Shown here: in pieces, positions 1 through 11,802 of the stretch
How the letters are laid out: each line of letters opens with the position of its first letter
How positions within the stretch are numbered: the first letter of the stretch is position 1
NCBI GenBank assembly: GCA_023333565.1
Contig: JAJKFH010001480.1
Span: 2,281,735-2,345,734, forward strand
Direction: 5' to 3'
Origin: Puffinus mauretanicus
Lineage: Eukaryota; Chordata; Aves; Procellariiformes; Procellariidae
Length of the DNA: 64,000 nt
The notes under the pieces: model-generated
Seen by the model: only the letters and a program-made list of their open reading frames with translations
Databases searched by the model: none
Told to the model about the DNA's origin: nothing
Translations under genes and position numbers: made by a program

Positions 1-2293
1 AAGCTCAATGCACTCATTGTAACTCGCAGGTCTTGTGGTAGGAAGGTCAGTGTTTCTGTGCTCCATGGCTAGACAGATATTGTGCCTGCTAAATACTGCT
101 GTAATATTTCATCGTAATGGGAACCCAGACAGTAGGTCACACCTTGCATTAATGCGTAGGATCTTGAAAAATCAATACAGTTCAAATAACAGGGGACCGC
201 TGCCCAATCGTTTACTATGCCTATGACACACAGAGCACTCTGGACGCACACGGAAATTTTTGCAGGCACAGCAATGGCTGTGCCATTAAGCTGCCACTGA
301 GCACACAGAAAGTACAACGGACTCTCTGCTAACTCCTACAAATAATTCAGAGTCATGTAAGGGTGCATATTATTGGAAACACAAACGGTTCCCTTGCTCC
401 ACAGATCTCTCCAGATATTTTCTTCTGTAATACAAATACAAAAGTCAAATTCCTCAAAGGAAGGCCAGTTCCTGAGTCAGCTTTTGTGTCCAGCAAGCCC
501 CAGACCAAAGTGACTATATTTCTTTTGCTGTCTGAGGGCCTGATCTAACAACCATTAGAATCAATAGAAAGGCTAATTGATTTGAAAGACTTTGGATAAA
601 GCATCTAAGGCCACAACTTGCACCATTGCAATCACCAGAAAATTTGTCGTTGACCTCAGTGAGCGCAGGCTGAAATACCCGGGCTCTTGGTCAGCAGGTA
701 TTTAAGTACACACATGTAATTTATTTCATTTGTAACCATTCATATGCATAAGTACTTGTCAGATCTGGAACAAAAGCGCGCTGGTTGCCAGGTTGAGAAG
801 AGGGGTGGCTTTCAGATCTCCCCCTCTCCTACCATCAGCGATGCAATTTGGAGGAAAGAATAAGCAAGTCCATTGTTTCCACCATTTTGTGACGATAGGG
901 AATTAAAAAATAAGATAAGTGAAATTAAGAGGAAAGAAATTGAGAGCAACACTACAGAAAGAGAAGAACTTCTATCCCTTTAATTACTTCTCAGGGGACT
1001 TTAAAAAATACGAACATTATGAGTTTGTATCTCAAATATAACCCAAGCCTTCCTAGGGCTTGCCTATACTGGAAAAATACATTATGTTAATTGATTAACA
1101 CGTTATGCTTAATATAACAGTCAATATAAACAAAGACTACTATGTCTAACATTTTTTGTTGTTGTTGACCCAAGGTAACCCAGCTGCCAAACATGACAGT
1201 TCTTGTCTACACTAAGTGCTTTGTATCGCCTTAATTAACGTGTTCTAACACAATGTAATTTTGCGATACAGATAAATTCTTTGGGGTGTTTATTCTGTAA
1301 ATTTAATTTTCTGTCTCGCCTATCTTGAATTCACAGACATGTGCTGCTTCTGCCATCTCCCCTCCCCCCTTCAATCTTGGAGCCCCTATCATTGAAAATC
1401 AAAGAGACTTTGTAGGCTTCTTCCCGAGTTGCTTCAACTTATAAACCGAAAGTTCAATCAAACGTGCAATCAGTTTACGCCCCTTGATAGTGCCAATGTT
1501 ATAAAAATAAAGTTGATCTCATAATTCAGGAAGGGTTCGTTCAGCCTAGAAAAATATCATCAAATACCAGACATTTGAAGTTTTTGCACGAATATTGCAA
1601 ATCGTACAGCTAGACAGTTTGTCAGTCAAATTATACAGCCTATTCCCAGCTGCAGGAAGACACTTTTCAGTGTTTTTCCAAAATTTACTTTCTCCATTTT
1701 GTTTTACATAGAAAAGCTTTGTCCTTACAAGAAGAAAAAAAAAAGTGTACAAAAAAGATATTATTAAACACTGAGGTTAAAAAATCAAGAAGTTTATCTG
1801 GACTCCAGCAACTGTAACACACTCATGTTGCACACCTTGTATTTTACTAGAAAATGTTATTATCGCTTGTTACAAGTCAAGTTACTCAGCACTACTGAAA
1901 CCATGAAAAATCCTAAATTGTTGAGATGTTTTGCATGTAAAACAGTTTGGCTACACATCACCCATTTATTTCAGCATCTTCCGAAGGACGCGTTGCCCGG
2001 CCGGCATTTGCTGCAATCTGAAGTGATGACTAACACTCCGATATATTCAGAGTTATATGAAGGTGTGCAGCACGGCTACATCAGCTCTCCTGGACTGTTA
2101 CTGCACCGCCTGGAAATTCCTTTCCTTTAATCTCTCAGAAGAGCATCGCATTTATGTTCATTGCCTCTTCTTTTTTCCTTAAAGAAAAACGGGGAGTGGA
2201 TGGGGCAAGTGAACTAAAGCACAAGTTTTCTAGGGCTTCAGATGTGTGACTTGGAAACTTTACAGCCCAGCTAAGGTCCTTCAGCCTGATAAA
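1..2293. other. AT-rich flank, no gene recognised
   Basis: I see no exon chain, RNA gene or repeat family here. Open frames are short and scattered with no recognisable product. The stretch lies upstream of the TP53INP1 promoter, so distal regulatory elements are possible, but nothing in the sequence identifies one. Confidence 0.5.
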
Positions 2294-2845
2294 TGTCGAG
2301 GGAGGTGATTCTCCTCCTATACTCCGCTCTGGTGAGACCCCACCTGGAGTACTGCGTCCAGCTCTGGGGTCATCAGCACAGGAAAGACATGGACCTGTTG
2401 GAGTGGGTTCAGAGGAGGACCATGAAAATAGTCAGGGGGATGGAACAAGCCTGACCAAGAAAGGCTGAGAGAGTTGGGGTTGTTCAGCCTGGAGAAGAGA
2501 AGGCTTTGGGGAGACCTTATTGCAGCCTTTCAGTACTTAAAGGGGGCTTATAAGAAAAATGGAGACAAACTTTTTACCAAGTGACAGTAGTGACAGGACA
2601 AGGGGCAACGGTTTTTAACTGAAAGAGGGTAGATTTAGATTGGACATAAGGAAGAAGTTTTTTATGATGAGGATGGTGAGCCCCTGGACCAGGTTGCCCA
2701 GACCAGTTGTGGATGCCCCATCACTGGCCAAGTTGGACAGGGTTTTGAGCAACCTGACGCGGTGCAAGATGTCCCTGTCCGTGGCAGGGGGATTGGACTA
2801 GATGCTCTTTGGAGACCCCTCTCAACCCAAACCACTCTATAAATC
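2294..2845 (+). mobile_element. CR1 LINE, 5'-truncated 3' end
   Basis: The block reads like the 3' end of an avian CR1 non-LTR retrotransposon in sense orientation. It has the end of the reverse-transcriptase frame (decayed), then the usual 3' region, and it closes with a degenerate form of the short CR1 3' repeat (ACTCTATAAATC near 2834-2845). It is 5'-truncated, as most CR1 copies are, and has internal indels. It cannot move by itself. It ends about 170 bases before the TP53INP1 CpG island. Confidence 0.88.
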
Positions 2846-3136
2846 AAGATTGTGCATATTTAATTACAGTATTAATTAAGATTTTGTATACTTAATTACC
2901 TCTGTTCCTAACCACCTGTGTTCCAAGTTAACCATATAATTCCTTAACGAAATTTCCCTCCCGCTTTGTGTGCAGCACTTTATTTCCCCCAAATTAGCAA
3001 ATTTATCCGCAGCTACCGGCTCTGGTAACGCGGGGCCGATTGCAGGGCGCGGGGCGGGCGGGGCTACTGGCCCCGCCCCGCCCCCGCGCCCGCCCCGCCC
3101 CGTCGCCCCCCCCGCGCGGAGTCCCTGCCCGCCCGT

Positions 3137-3142
3137 CACGTG
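3137..3142. promoter_or_regulatory. E-box CACGTG in TP53INP1 promoter
   Basis: A perfect palindromic E-box inside GTCACGTG, about 120 bases upstream of the likely transcription start. GTCACGTG is the core bound by MiT/TFE factors such as TFEB, and also by USF and MYC/MAX. Binding is inferred from the motif only. Confidence 0.4.
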
Positions 3143-3259
3143 CGTTAGCGACAGCCGGCGGCGGCGCCCATTGGCGGAAGGGCGGGGAGGGGCGGGGCCG
3201 GGGCGGCCGGGCCGTCAGCTGCGCGCCGCGGCTATAACAACAAAGGGCTCCGCGGGGTG

Positions 3260-3301
3260 CGGAGTCGGCGCGACCGCGGAGCCGGGAGCAGCGCGGTCCA
3301 G
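3260..3301 (+). other. TP53INP1: TP53INP1 first non-coding exon (approximate)
   Basis: A CAG|GTGGGT splice donor at 3302 follows about 60 bases after the TATA-like box at 3232-3238, so a short 5' UTR exon probably ends at 3301. The start (about 3260) is only an estimate from TATA spacing. No long open frame here is credible as coding, because all frames are open simply through GC richness. Confidence 0.4.
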
Positions 3302-3824
3302 GTGGGTTTGTTTTGCCGGGGCTGGGGCCGGGCTCGCTGCAGGTGTCCCGGTTAACGCGCGGCGGGGGATGCAGCGGTGGTCTGAGTACCCGGGCGAGGC
3401 GGTGGAAGGCAGCAGCGGAGCTCCCGTTTCCCCGTGCATCCATCCCGGCTTCTGTCTCCTCGGAAGACACCGAGGCCGGCAGGGTTTTGCCATTTTCCCG
3501 GTTGTCGAGCGGCCGGTAGTCGTGTCCTTCCCCCCCCCGCCCAGCGGCGGGGCTGGGCTCCGGAGCGCAGCCGGGAAGGTGCGCAGCTGCTGCGGGCTCC
3601 GCCGGGTCACCCGCCGGCTCTGCTGAAAGCGGCTTTTTGGAGCCTCCTGGTGGTAATTACAGGGCTGCGAGCTGAGGGCACGGGAGGATCACCAGCCAAG
3701 TTCTCAGAGACAACTGCAGAAGTTATTTGGGTGTCTTTTTTTCAGGTTTTTTTTTGCTTAGCGTGTACCCCATCTCCTCTGCTAGGATAGGAAAAAAAAA
3801 AAGGTTTTTTTATGCAACAATACA

Positions 3825-3960
3825 ATACTGTTGACATGCGTTGGATGTGTTAATCTGTAACAGCCTTTTTATCAGTACTGTAGCTGAGCCAGTTGTTCCT
3901 AGTCTTGTCTTTTCTTGTAGCTGATAGTTTCTGCCTAATAACTAGAGTACCTCTCTTTCA
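3825..3960 (-). mobile_element. Ancient CR1-like fragment in TP53INP1 intron
   Basis: A degenerate antisense piece of a CR1-type LINE. Bases 3860-3952 are about 85% alike to 4982-5072, and the order of words resembles the CR1 reverse-transcriptase region as I remember it. Heavily decayed, with uncertain boundaries. Confidence 0.4.
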
Positions 3961-4669
3961 GCCTCTGTCTCATTTGCCTCCCCTAATGATGGCCCTTGAT
4001 AACAGCGTCACTCCTCAGTCCCCATCCGACTTGCACAATAGCATGCAAGTGTGGATTTCTAAAGGCACTTGTCCAAAAGGATGTCAAAAGATCAACCAGT
4101 TCCTAAATGATTCAGATGGTTTTTTGGATCCTCCTTGGGATGGGGGAAGGGGAAAATGGGACAACCTGCTTTCGATGTACAGAAAGACATTTATGGGTCA
4201 AAAGCTGTAGCTTGTTCAGCTTATGTTCTCAGGAATCTCCCTTTTCCTTGTTAGAGGTTAATTATTTGATGTTGCTGTGATGCCTGTGGAACCTTAATGT
4301 AGGAGCGTGAGCTCTCATCTTGCTGCACTCTACACGCAGAACAAAAAGACAGCCCTTGCCTGAAGGTACTTCCAGGAAAAGGAAGGATCTAGGAAAGAGG
4401 CAACACGTGCGTGTGGCAGTGGGAGTATGGGGAAAGTCAGCGCTGACCAGCAATTACGCTATGGCTTGCTAGTGAGCCTAAAGAAAAACCGAACTCTTTT
4501 GTTCCTAGGCCTTGTGCCAGAAGAGGGTTAGGGATGGATGTGGAAGATAACTGGAAAGCTACAGACTTCAGGCTTTCACTTAGAGTTTGTTTCCTTATCC
4601 GTAGCAAGCTCTGTCTATAATTGAAGCACTCAAACCTTCTCAAGAAGATGCTTAGGAATACTGTGGGCA

Positions 4670-5090
4670 TTCAGCATTTCCTTAGGTAACCCATCCAGGG
4701 CTTAGCGATCTTAATGGTTAAAAAAACGTTTCCTGCTAGTAACCACTGAAAACTGAACTTTACTGCACTTAAAAGCCACTTCTGCTTGCTGTGAATGTAG
4801 ACGAAGGGAATAAATGTTTGCCTCTTTCTTCACATAATTGACTACTGTTGTCATTTCTTCCTTCCCTTTGTTAAGCCTTTCAGTTTTTTAAATGTTATCA
4901 TTTTTGTTTACACTTCTGATCGTTCTTGTAGCTCTCTTTAAGAGAGCCCAGATGTTTCATTTTCAAGTGTAGTCCTAAAAAACAGCCTTTTATCACTACT
5001 GCAGCTGAGCCACTTGTTTCTAGTCTTGTATTTTCCTGCAGCTGATAGTTCCTGTTGAAGAACTGGAGTGCATAACTTCTTGAGTTACAC
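4670..5090 (-). mobile_element. Ancient CR1-like fragment, antisense
   Basis: A longer degenerate antisense CR1-type remnant in the first TP53INP1 intron. The section around 4918-4945 and the block 4982-5072 match old amniote CR1 copies in wording and order. The second block is shared with the fragment at 3860-3952. Many indels and no open reading frame. Confidence 0.42.
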
Positions 5091-6078
5091 TGTACCTTTT
5101 CATATTGCTTCTGAAGACTACTTTAAATTCTAGTCTTATCCTTTTGTGCTGTTTGAATAAGGAGGTAGCTGCATAAATGTCTATAGGAGCAGAACTGTGT
5201 GGAGCAGGTGTTTGTCCTTGCATTGAACAAGTAGGTGATGGGGTCTGGTGCCCTGGGGTAAGGTGACGTAGGAGGCCAAAATGACCCTTTAGTGTAGTCT
5301 GAGGGTTATAGGATGAAGCTGGGTATACTGACCTTAAATAATATTCTTTATGGGTGTATCTTCTTTTAATGGCTGGATTTGTCTAGTGTAGTGTGTCTTA
5401 CTCCCTTTCTCTTTCTGAATGCAGACACTCATACCCTCTTACATGCAGAACTTCTTTCCTATTTAATTATTAATTCTGACATGCTGTGATAATTCAGATA
5501 TTACTATGGTGAAACTAACTTGTTAAATCAGTGAGTTTTTTTCACATGTAGTCTTTACTTATTCAGCTACTTTAATGGCTTCTATTTTTTGGCTCATACA
5601 TAAGTATTCAAAGTCTGTAAGCATGCAGGTCTGAGGTGGTTGAACATTCAGCTTCTCGGTAGTAACGGGATTTTTCATCTTAACTGCCAAATGTGGAGTT
5701 CAGGCTTATGTGACTAATTACATGTAGATTTAGGAAAGTGTCTTGAGAAATAAACATTGGTTTTAATTAAGTATACGAGTTACTTTTCCTTATTACTTAG
5801 ACTTACCATACACGACTGGTTGGGCACTCGCTGTGAAAATGATCCCACCGGTAACTATGTAGTGCACTTTGAACTTGAGGAGGGGATGTGCCTTCCTACT
5901 GTGTTAACTGGTAGGCAGTGGCCCTGTATGCGGTGGGAGAGAGAAGATATGCTGCCTTGGGCACCCCTGGGAGCCCTTGCAGGAGCCTCTGGGAGAGGCG
6001 TGAGGCTGCGTCAATGGAGGAGATGCGATGTCTGGAACAGAAAATGTGTGCTTGCCTTTTGCATCTCTCTCTGCCCAG

Positions 6079-6113
6079 GAGAAAGACAGGCGGGGAGCTG
6101 GGGGAGCACCTCG
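6079..6113 (+). other. Candidate non-coding 5' exon of TP53INP1
   Basis: A 35-base segment flanked by strong splice signals: a long pyrimidine tract ending CCCAG at 6078 and a donor CG|GTGAGC at 6114. It sits in a locally GC-richer block (5890-6240) of the first intron, 500 bases before the coding exon. It may be an alternative 5' UTR exon, but splice-like sequences also occur by chance and nothing else supports it. Confidence 0.22.
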
Positions 6114-6606
6114 GTGAGCGTAGGCACAAGACTTCTGTGCAAAAGTCCTCTCTTCCCATAGGAGAAGGTGGAGACCAACAGCTGGAAGACCTTTGCACAG
6201 GGAGGAGGATCTAGAGGAAGGTGCTCAGCTCCGAGGAGAGACCTAGAGACCTAGGCTTTTTCTGTGTGTGTCTAGCTGGGAGGGAATGGTGAATGCCAGT
6301 GAAGCTGCCTCTCCTCTTAGGGGAAAAATGTTCACTGGTGCCTCAGGCTGCACTAATGAGAGGGTTTTTAATTTGTTCCCTAGGGAAGTTACCTATTGCT
6401 TTGTCATTAAAACCCCTGTCATCATTTTTTGCAGGTTTCGCATAAACTGTTTACCAGTCATGCCTCTGCATGTCCCGTACCTAAGCTGATAAAGCATCTA
6501 TGCACTTTAATCTCAAGTCTATGCCACTCTTCTAGTACAGTGTGCGCCGTGCCTTGAACCTTGGATATAAAGACCTACCAGCCAAAGTCTTGTTCCTGCC
6601 TTAGTA

Positions 6607-6718
6607 ATGTTTCAGAGGTTAAATAACATGCTCATGGGAGAGATTAATAGCTTGTCCAGCCAAGAGCCAGAGTTCAGTGAGAAAGAAGACGACGAGTGGA
6701 TTCTGGTTGACTTTATAG
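6607..6718 (+). CDS. TP53INP1: TP53INP1 coding exon 1
   Basis: Encodes residues 1-37 and the first base of D38. The exon itself begins at 6605 after the acceptor CCTTAG, so the ATG is only two bases in. It carries the LC3-interacting region (EKEDDEWILVDFI, about 25-37). The donor is ATAG|GTAAGA at 6719. Confidence 0.95.
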
Positions 6719-9700
6719 GTAAGACGTCTGTCAAATCTAAGCTCTGCTTAGAAACCAGTAGCTTGGGAAAAACTTTACATAAGCAAAACCAGTGTGGATT
6801 AGAGTGTAGGGTGTCTTCCAGACAAATGTACCAAAACATGTTATGTAAACTGATGAGAAAAATGATGTCAGGTTTATAAGCCTGACACAGGCTTCAGTAG
6901 AACCACTTGTACAGATAAAATATGTTTGACTTGTTACGCAATTGTATTGCTTTACTGATAACGGCTGTTCTATGTGTCTAGCGTGGCTTTTCAGGGAACT
7001 CCCTTTTCCCCTCCCCTTGCTTTAAAAAAATGAAAATTTGTATACGTGCTGATAGGGGTTTATTTCTGTTTCCTTGTTGTTTTTTTTATATCGGTTTCTG
7101 GCTACGTGCAACCTTGTTGTTTTTGACTTCCTGCAATCACCAACGTCCATGGGTTCCTCTCCACTGACTAATGGCCACCTACAGCAGACACTTGCACTAA
7201 TTGCTCTGCAGAGGAAACAGACATCACTGAAGCATCAGATGCGGATGGCTCGCCCGTCTTCTCTTGTTTACCGTCTCCCTTGGAACACTTGCCAGAGGCC
7301 AGCGAGTCTTGCTTCATCCAGTTTGAGTCGTGTCCCATGGAGGAGAGCTGGTTTATCACCCCTCCCCCATGTTTTACTGCAGGTGGATTAACCACTATCA
7401 AAGTGGAAACCAGTCCGATGGAGAACCTCCTAATAGAGCATCCCAGCATGTCTGTGTATGCTGTCCACAATACCTGTCACAGCCTTAATGAGACTGGATG
7501 TGGAGATGAGGAGTTTCACAGCCCAGGTAGTCCCAGGTACGTCTGACTTCTCTTGTCAAGGAGCCCTGTTGCTGAAAATATCTGGTTTCTACTTGATCAG
7601 CTTTTAGACGCTTAATACTGAATTTTCCAGCTTATTTCAGAGCAAGTGACTAAAGCATGGATGCTACACAAGGTGGGTAGCGTTGTCAGGGCTGTCTGCC
7701 TGCTTATAAAAATGTTATACAAGATGACCGTGTCAGGAAACAGTTGGGTATGCTATTTTGATGCTACAATGAGTATTTATGGAGCCTAATTGTTCCCCCG
7801 CAGAATACACTTCAGTCCTGTTGAAATTGGTGGCAGTTAACCGTATAGCTGATAACGTAGATTTGAAAGCACTTTGCCCCCTCCATAGCTGTGCGTATTT
7901 TTTATGACTGTTAGTCAGTACCCTTTTAGTCACCTCCTGAGATGAAAAAATATTACTTTAACTATCCTGACAGGGACGTCTGTTTTGGTATTTTTTTGTT
8001 CCTCAACCCTAGTGATAGATTAGGACAGGATTAAATTTTTCCATGAGTGGCTTGTGAAACAAAAGCAAACTGAAATATTCCACAAAACTTACTCCCCTCA
8101 AGGTAAAAAATTGTACTGCAAACTTCTATTTTTAGCAAGGTAAGAAGTTATCTTGCTTGATAACTGGATCTGGCCATGTGGAATTATTGCAGATGCATAT
8201 TTGCCATGCACTGCTTCTTTGGTGGTAACTGTCCAGCTATACAAGTATATAGTATACATAGATGTATGCAAATAGAGTATTTTTGCCATCATGACCCCAC
8301 ACTTGCCCATGTGTTCATTGATTTGGAAATAACTGGATGTGTTATGAGTTCTAGTTAATAACAAAAACTGACTTTTCCTCCCATCTGGTGCCTGCACTTA
8401 GACAATTGAAAATGGAAAAAAAAAAAATCATAGTATAGTAAGCTTTGTTACACAGGAAAAAATGAGTGTAGTGGTAGAGTTGCTGTAGGTAGATGCCTAT
8501 TGACTTTTCTGATCACTCCTTGCCATGTTTAAAGTTCTTGTTTCAAAGAAATGGGTGACTTTGAGATGACATACTGCTGTATAATATTGAAGTATAGTGC
8601 TGATACCATTAATCTTAGAGAACAGGGGATTTGTATAAGTATTTGGGGAGGGCAGTTTGTGATGTTAGGCATCAAGGGTCTAGCTTAACTTAAATCGGGG
8701 GGAAGCTATGAGCACATAGCACCTTTTAAAATGAGGGTCTGCAGGAATTCTGCAGGAACATGCAGAGTCAGTATCTGACTTCTCAGTGACTTGTGAACAA
8801 AGGATACTGGTATAAATTCTTCTGTGTTATACTATGTGGTACAGTTAAACTGCTTTTAATGTGTTGGGAAGCTAAAGGTGTGACGATCCTCAGATGGTGT
8901 GTGATTAAGTTTTTTCACATTGAACTCTCTGCTGTTGCCTTGTCAGAGGATCTAGACTTCTGTATAAGAGTTATTTTGGGTGGCAGAACTGGGAGCAGAT
9001 TTAAGTCTAAAGCTAAGGTAGACTACAGAAACTGGGAAAATCAATTACACTGATAATGCAGTAGGTTTCAAAAGCTGTTTTGAAGTGTCTAGTGGTTTAA
9101 TGGTTGGCCATTTAACATTGTAGGGCCAAGAAAAGCTGCTTAAGGCACACTGGCACAGTAAGTACTACTGTTTTGGGACAGTGCTTTTTGTTTGATCAGG
9201 CTGCTAGCAACGCTGCTTCTTCTAGAGCCTTGTCTGCCAAAACAATACTGGTTTTAGGACTAACCTTTACGCCAAATGATGTTACTTGATCAAGCCTAAC
9301 TACATCTGCTTTAACAAGGCAAAATGCTAAGTGCAGAAAAATTACTTAAACATTAATTGGGGCGGGGTCTGAATACCTTAGTGTTTCTTGTGAGATCTGG
9401 CTCTGTAGCACAACTGGCAGGACACTTATGCTTTCTAGCCAAATAGAGGCCGGGGACACAGCGGTGAATATACCTAGCAGCGGTCTGGCTTTAGGCACAG
9501 CCCCTCTAAAGTGATGTTTTGACAACATTGATGGAGGCTCATCAGCCCTTTTCTTTTGGTGCCCAGGGCTCAGTAGTGCCAGGCTACCGAAGGCAACCAC
9601 CAAGATATAAAAATGCTATATTGGAAGAGTACGTGGCCTCTAGCTAATTCAAACCATCTCTGCTACCCCATTTTCACTTTGAGGTGACAAATAGAAAAGC

Positions 9701-11802
9701 ATTGGTTTGCAAACCAGGGCTGGAAGTGTACTTTATAAGAGGGGAAAAAGCTTAAATATCTTCAGCCAGCAATTTTAAACCAGTTTTCCTCCTTTTGTGG
9801 AAGAAATCTATTTGCTCGTTTTAAATTCCTTTCAAAGCAAAAGGATGTTATATAAACTTCCCCTGATCATCAGGTTAGTCATATTTTTTCCATAACAAAC
9901 CACAACACTTTGTATTAGCAGTTGATGCCCTTCACTAGCTAATGACATGCAGCAAGGGCATGCTTAGGAAATATAGGTTCTAGTAACATGACATGGTGTG
10001 GCTTCCTAGCTCCTTACAGCTTTCCCCTGTGAGACTTCATTTGGAGTTCCACCTCCAGCACTGTTGAATGTGTTAAGGGATTGCCCTGTGTAGAAAATGG
10101 TAGCCCCATATTTGCAGGCACCCCCGTGTAAATTAAACTGGTGTAATCTGCAGAGAAAAATATGTTTACAAGGCATTGTGAATGGATTTGTGCTGTCTTA
10201 CTCAGTTGTTTCTTGCTTTGTATTTCAAGAGTTTAGGACAATATCCGGTTAATGAACAGGGGAAAAACAGCATGTCACACGTGGCTATTCTGGAGGCTGT
10301 AAGCTTCAGTCGGTCATCTCAAGCTAGCCAAGAAGCCAAAAGCAAGTGGATTTGGATATTTAAAAGGAAAAAAGTAGAAGGGAGAGAGTATTCCCTTGCT
10401 GACAGGGAGTATTTTGCTCGAGTGGGGAGGGGCAGAAGAGCTCACTTCTGTGCCAGGCACCTGCAGCCCCCCACAAGAGCAAGGCTACAAGGGTGTACCA
10501 TGGGCATGGCAGACCAGACTTCTGTCTACAGAGACATCATACAATAAATGCAAGTTAAGGTCTTCCAGAAGAGACTTTATTATAGAGTCATGCTAGTGCT
10601 GAAAAACAGACTTCCCAAGAGACCTCTTGCTCATGCTTGAGCAAGCTCCTGGTCTTGCGGACCTCTTTCCTGGGCACCACTGAGTTGACAACTAGTCGTT
10701 GGGTCCTGGGTGGGGAGAGGGAAGGCAAGCAACTCTGGTGCCACGGGGCTCACACCAGCTGTGGCGCTCAGACTTGGGATTTGCTTTGCTGTTAAAACTG
10801 CCAGGCTATTTTTAGCTGTACTTATGGAAGTTTCAGGAAACGCCAGTGATTGTTCTGTCAAATAGGGAAGTCCTTTTTCAATATGTCAGTCCCTGCTTGC
10901 ATAGGCTGCTGGTTTGTTTTTCACTAGTGCATGATGGAGTAAGGGTTTGCCAAAACTGCTGACTCTCTGCTCATGAAATCTAGAGGGCTGGTTGAGGAAC
11001 AATCCTTCTAAGTTATTTCCCATGTGTGTCACAACTGGTCTATCTCTCCCATTCCTCTGCATGAACATTGTTTGGATTTACTTCTGTGGCTGGCAATCCA
11101 AACACACTTTCATTAGTGTGCTTCTGTTTTCAGGCTGAACCACCTGTGTTCAAGATGATTTTAAACCAAACTTTACCTAGTGGATGACTCCCAAGTCTTC
11201 TAAAGCTGGAGCAGTGTGACACACATGGCCTTATATTTCTGATCTATATTGCATCTTGGGCATAGGGAGGTGGGGTGGGGAAAGAAGGGTGCAATAGCAT
11301 AATACACCGAAAGTCCAAAGGCTATTGTGGTGCCTTCACACTAAAAATGAGTTAGCAGCACTACATGTTACTTACCAGTGTGGTTTTCCTAAACTGGGTT
11401 GACCTCACCTCAGCCCAGATCTCTGTCCAGTAGATTAAGGATGCCTTTTTGAAATGCTGGATGTTGATGTTTGTGTTCTCCTGCCCTCTATTGTTTGCAT
11501 GTCTTTCCAATGCACCTCAGTAATGACTGATACCTGCTTGTTACATTTCTAGACTGGAGGCCCGAAATGAAACGGGACAGCGTGTTCACTGCTACGTCAC
11601 AGCTCTTGCTACTCGTTCAACTTTTCTGGAAAAAAACAAGAGCTTTCGTCCTACTCACTGGATAAAAGAACATAATGAAAGACACAATCTCAACAGAAAC
11701 GGTCTCCGTCGCCAAAACCTCACCAGGGATTGCCACTCTCGGCAAATCAAGCACAACGGACTGTTTGTTCACCAGCCTTGCCAGCGTCAGTTCAATTACT
11801 GA
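6607..11802 (+). CDS. TP53INP1: Tumor protein p53-inducible nuclear protein 1
   Basis: Three coding exons, 6607-6718, 7188-7536 and 11553-11802, join in phase to 711 bases, giving 236 residues (human isoform: 240). In mammals this p53-induced protein has two roles: it supports p53 phosphorylation and apoptosis in the nucleus, and it promotes autophagy by binding LC3/GABARAP. The acidic segment before W31-I-L-V34 is the LC3-interacting region. The conserved block SCPMEESWFITPPPCF lies at about 85-100. The basic, NLTRDC-containing C-terminal block at about 195-236 ends QFNY, close to the human end. The start is chosen because MFQRLN matches the family N terminus and follows an acceptor by two bases. 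The 3' UTR is over 3 kb. The gene is transcribed toward CCNE2 from its own CpG-island promoter. Confidence 0.97.
7188..7536 (+). CDS. TP53INP1: TP53INP1 coding exon 2
   Basis: Encodes D38 to R154, including the PEST-like acidic/serine stretch and the conserved SCPMEESWFITPPPCF block. The acceptor is a CAGCAG tandem at 7182-7187. The downstream AG gives VDFI-D-TCT as in human, while the upstream AG would add one alanine. The donor is CCCAG|GTACGT at 7537. Confidence 0.95.
11553..11802 (+). CDS. TP53INP1: TP53INP1 coding exon 3 with stop
   Basis: The acceptor TTTCTAG at 11546-11552 completes R154 (AG|A). Encodes residues 155-236 and TGA at 11800-11802. The conserved C-terminal TP53INP domain (HCYVTALA, WIKEH, RRQNLTRDCH) is intact. 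Confidence 0.96.

Larger units (their letters stand above)
3015..3640. promoter_or_regulatory. TP53INP1: CpG island and promoter of TP53INP1
   Basis: A sharp shift from AT-rich to very GC- and CpG-rich sequence. From left to right it has runs of GC boxes (3055-3110), a CACGTG E-box (3137-3142), an inverted CCAAT box (ATTGG, 3170-3174), more GC boxes (3180-3207) and a weak TATA-like CTATAAC (3232-3238). This arrangement is typical of a housekeeping or stress-inducible promoter reading rightward. It lies 3.3 kb before the TP53INP1 start codon, which fits this gene having non-coding first exons. Confidence 0.75.

Noticed and set aside
1..2293. NDUFAF6 exons, expected upstream of TP53INP1 by human synteny
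   Set aside because: No exon with matching protein sequence or splice signals was recognised. The gene presumably lies further left.
2876..3790. Overlapping open frames around the TP53INP1 CpG island
   Set aside because: Same GC effect. They overlap the promoter and non-coding first exon and resemble no known protein.
9956..9965. GGGCATGCTT, a perfect p53 half-site in the second TP53INP1 intron
   Set aside because: A p53 element needs two half-sites with short spacing. The neighbouring decamer has several mismatches, and single half-sites are expected by chance every few kilobases.
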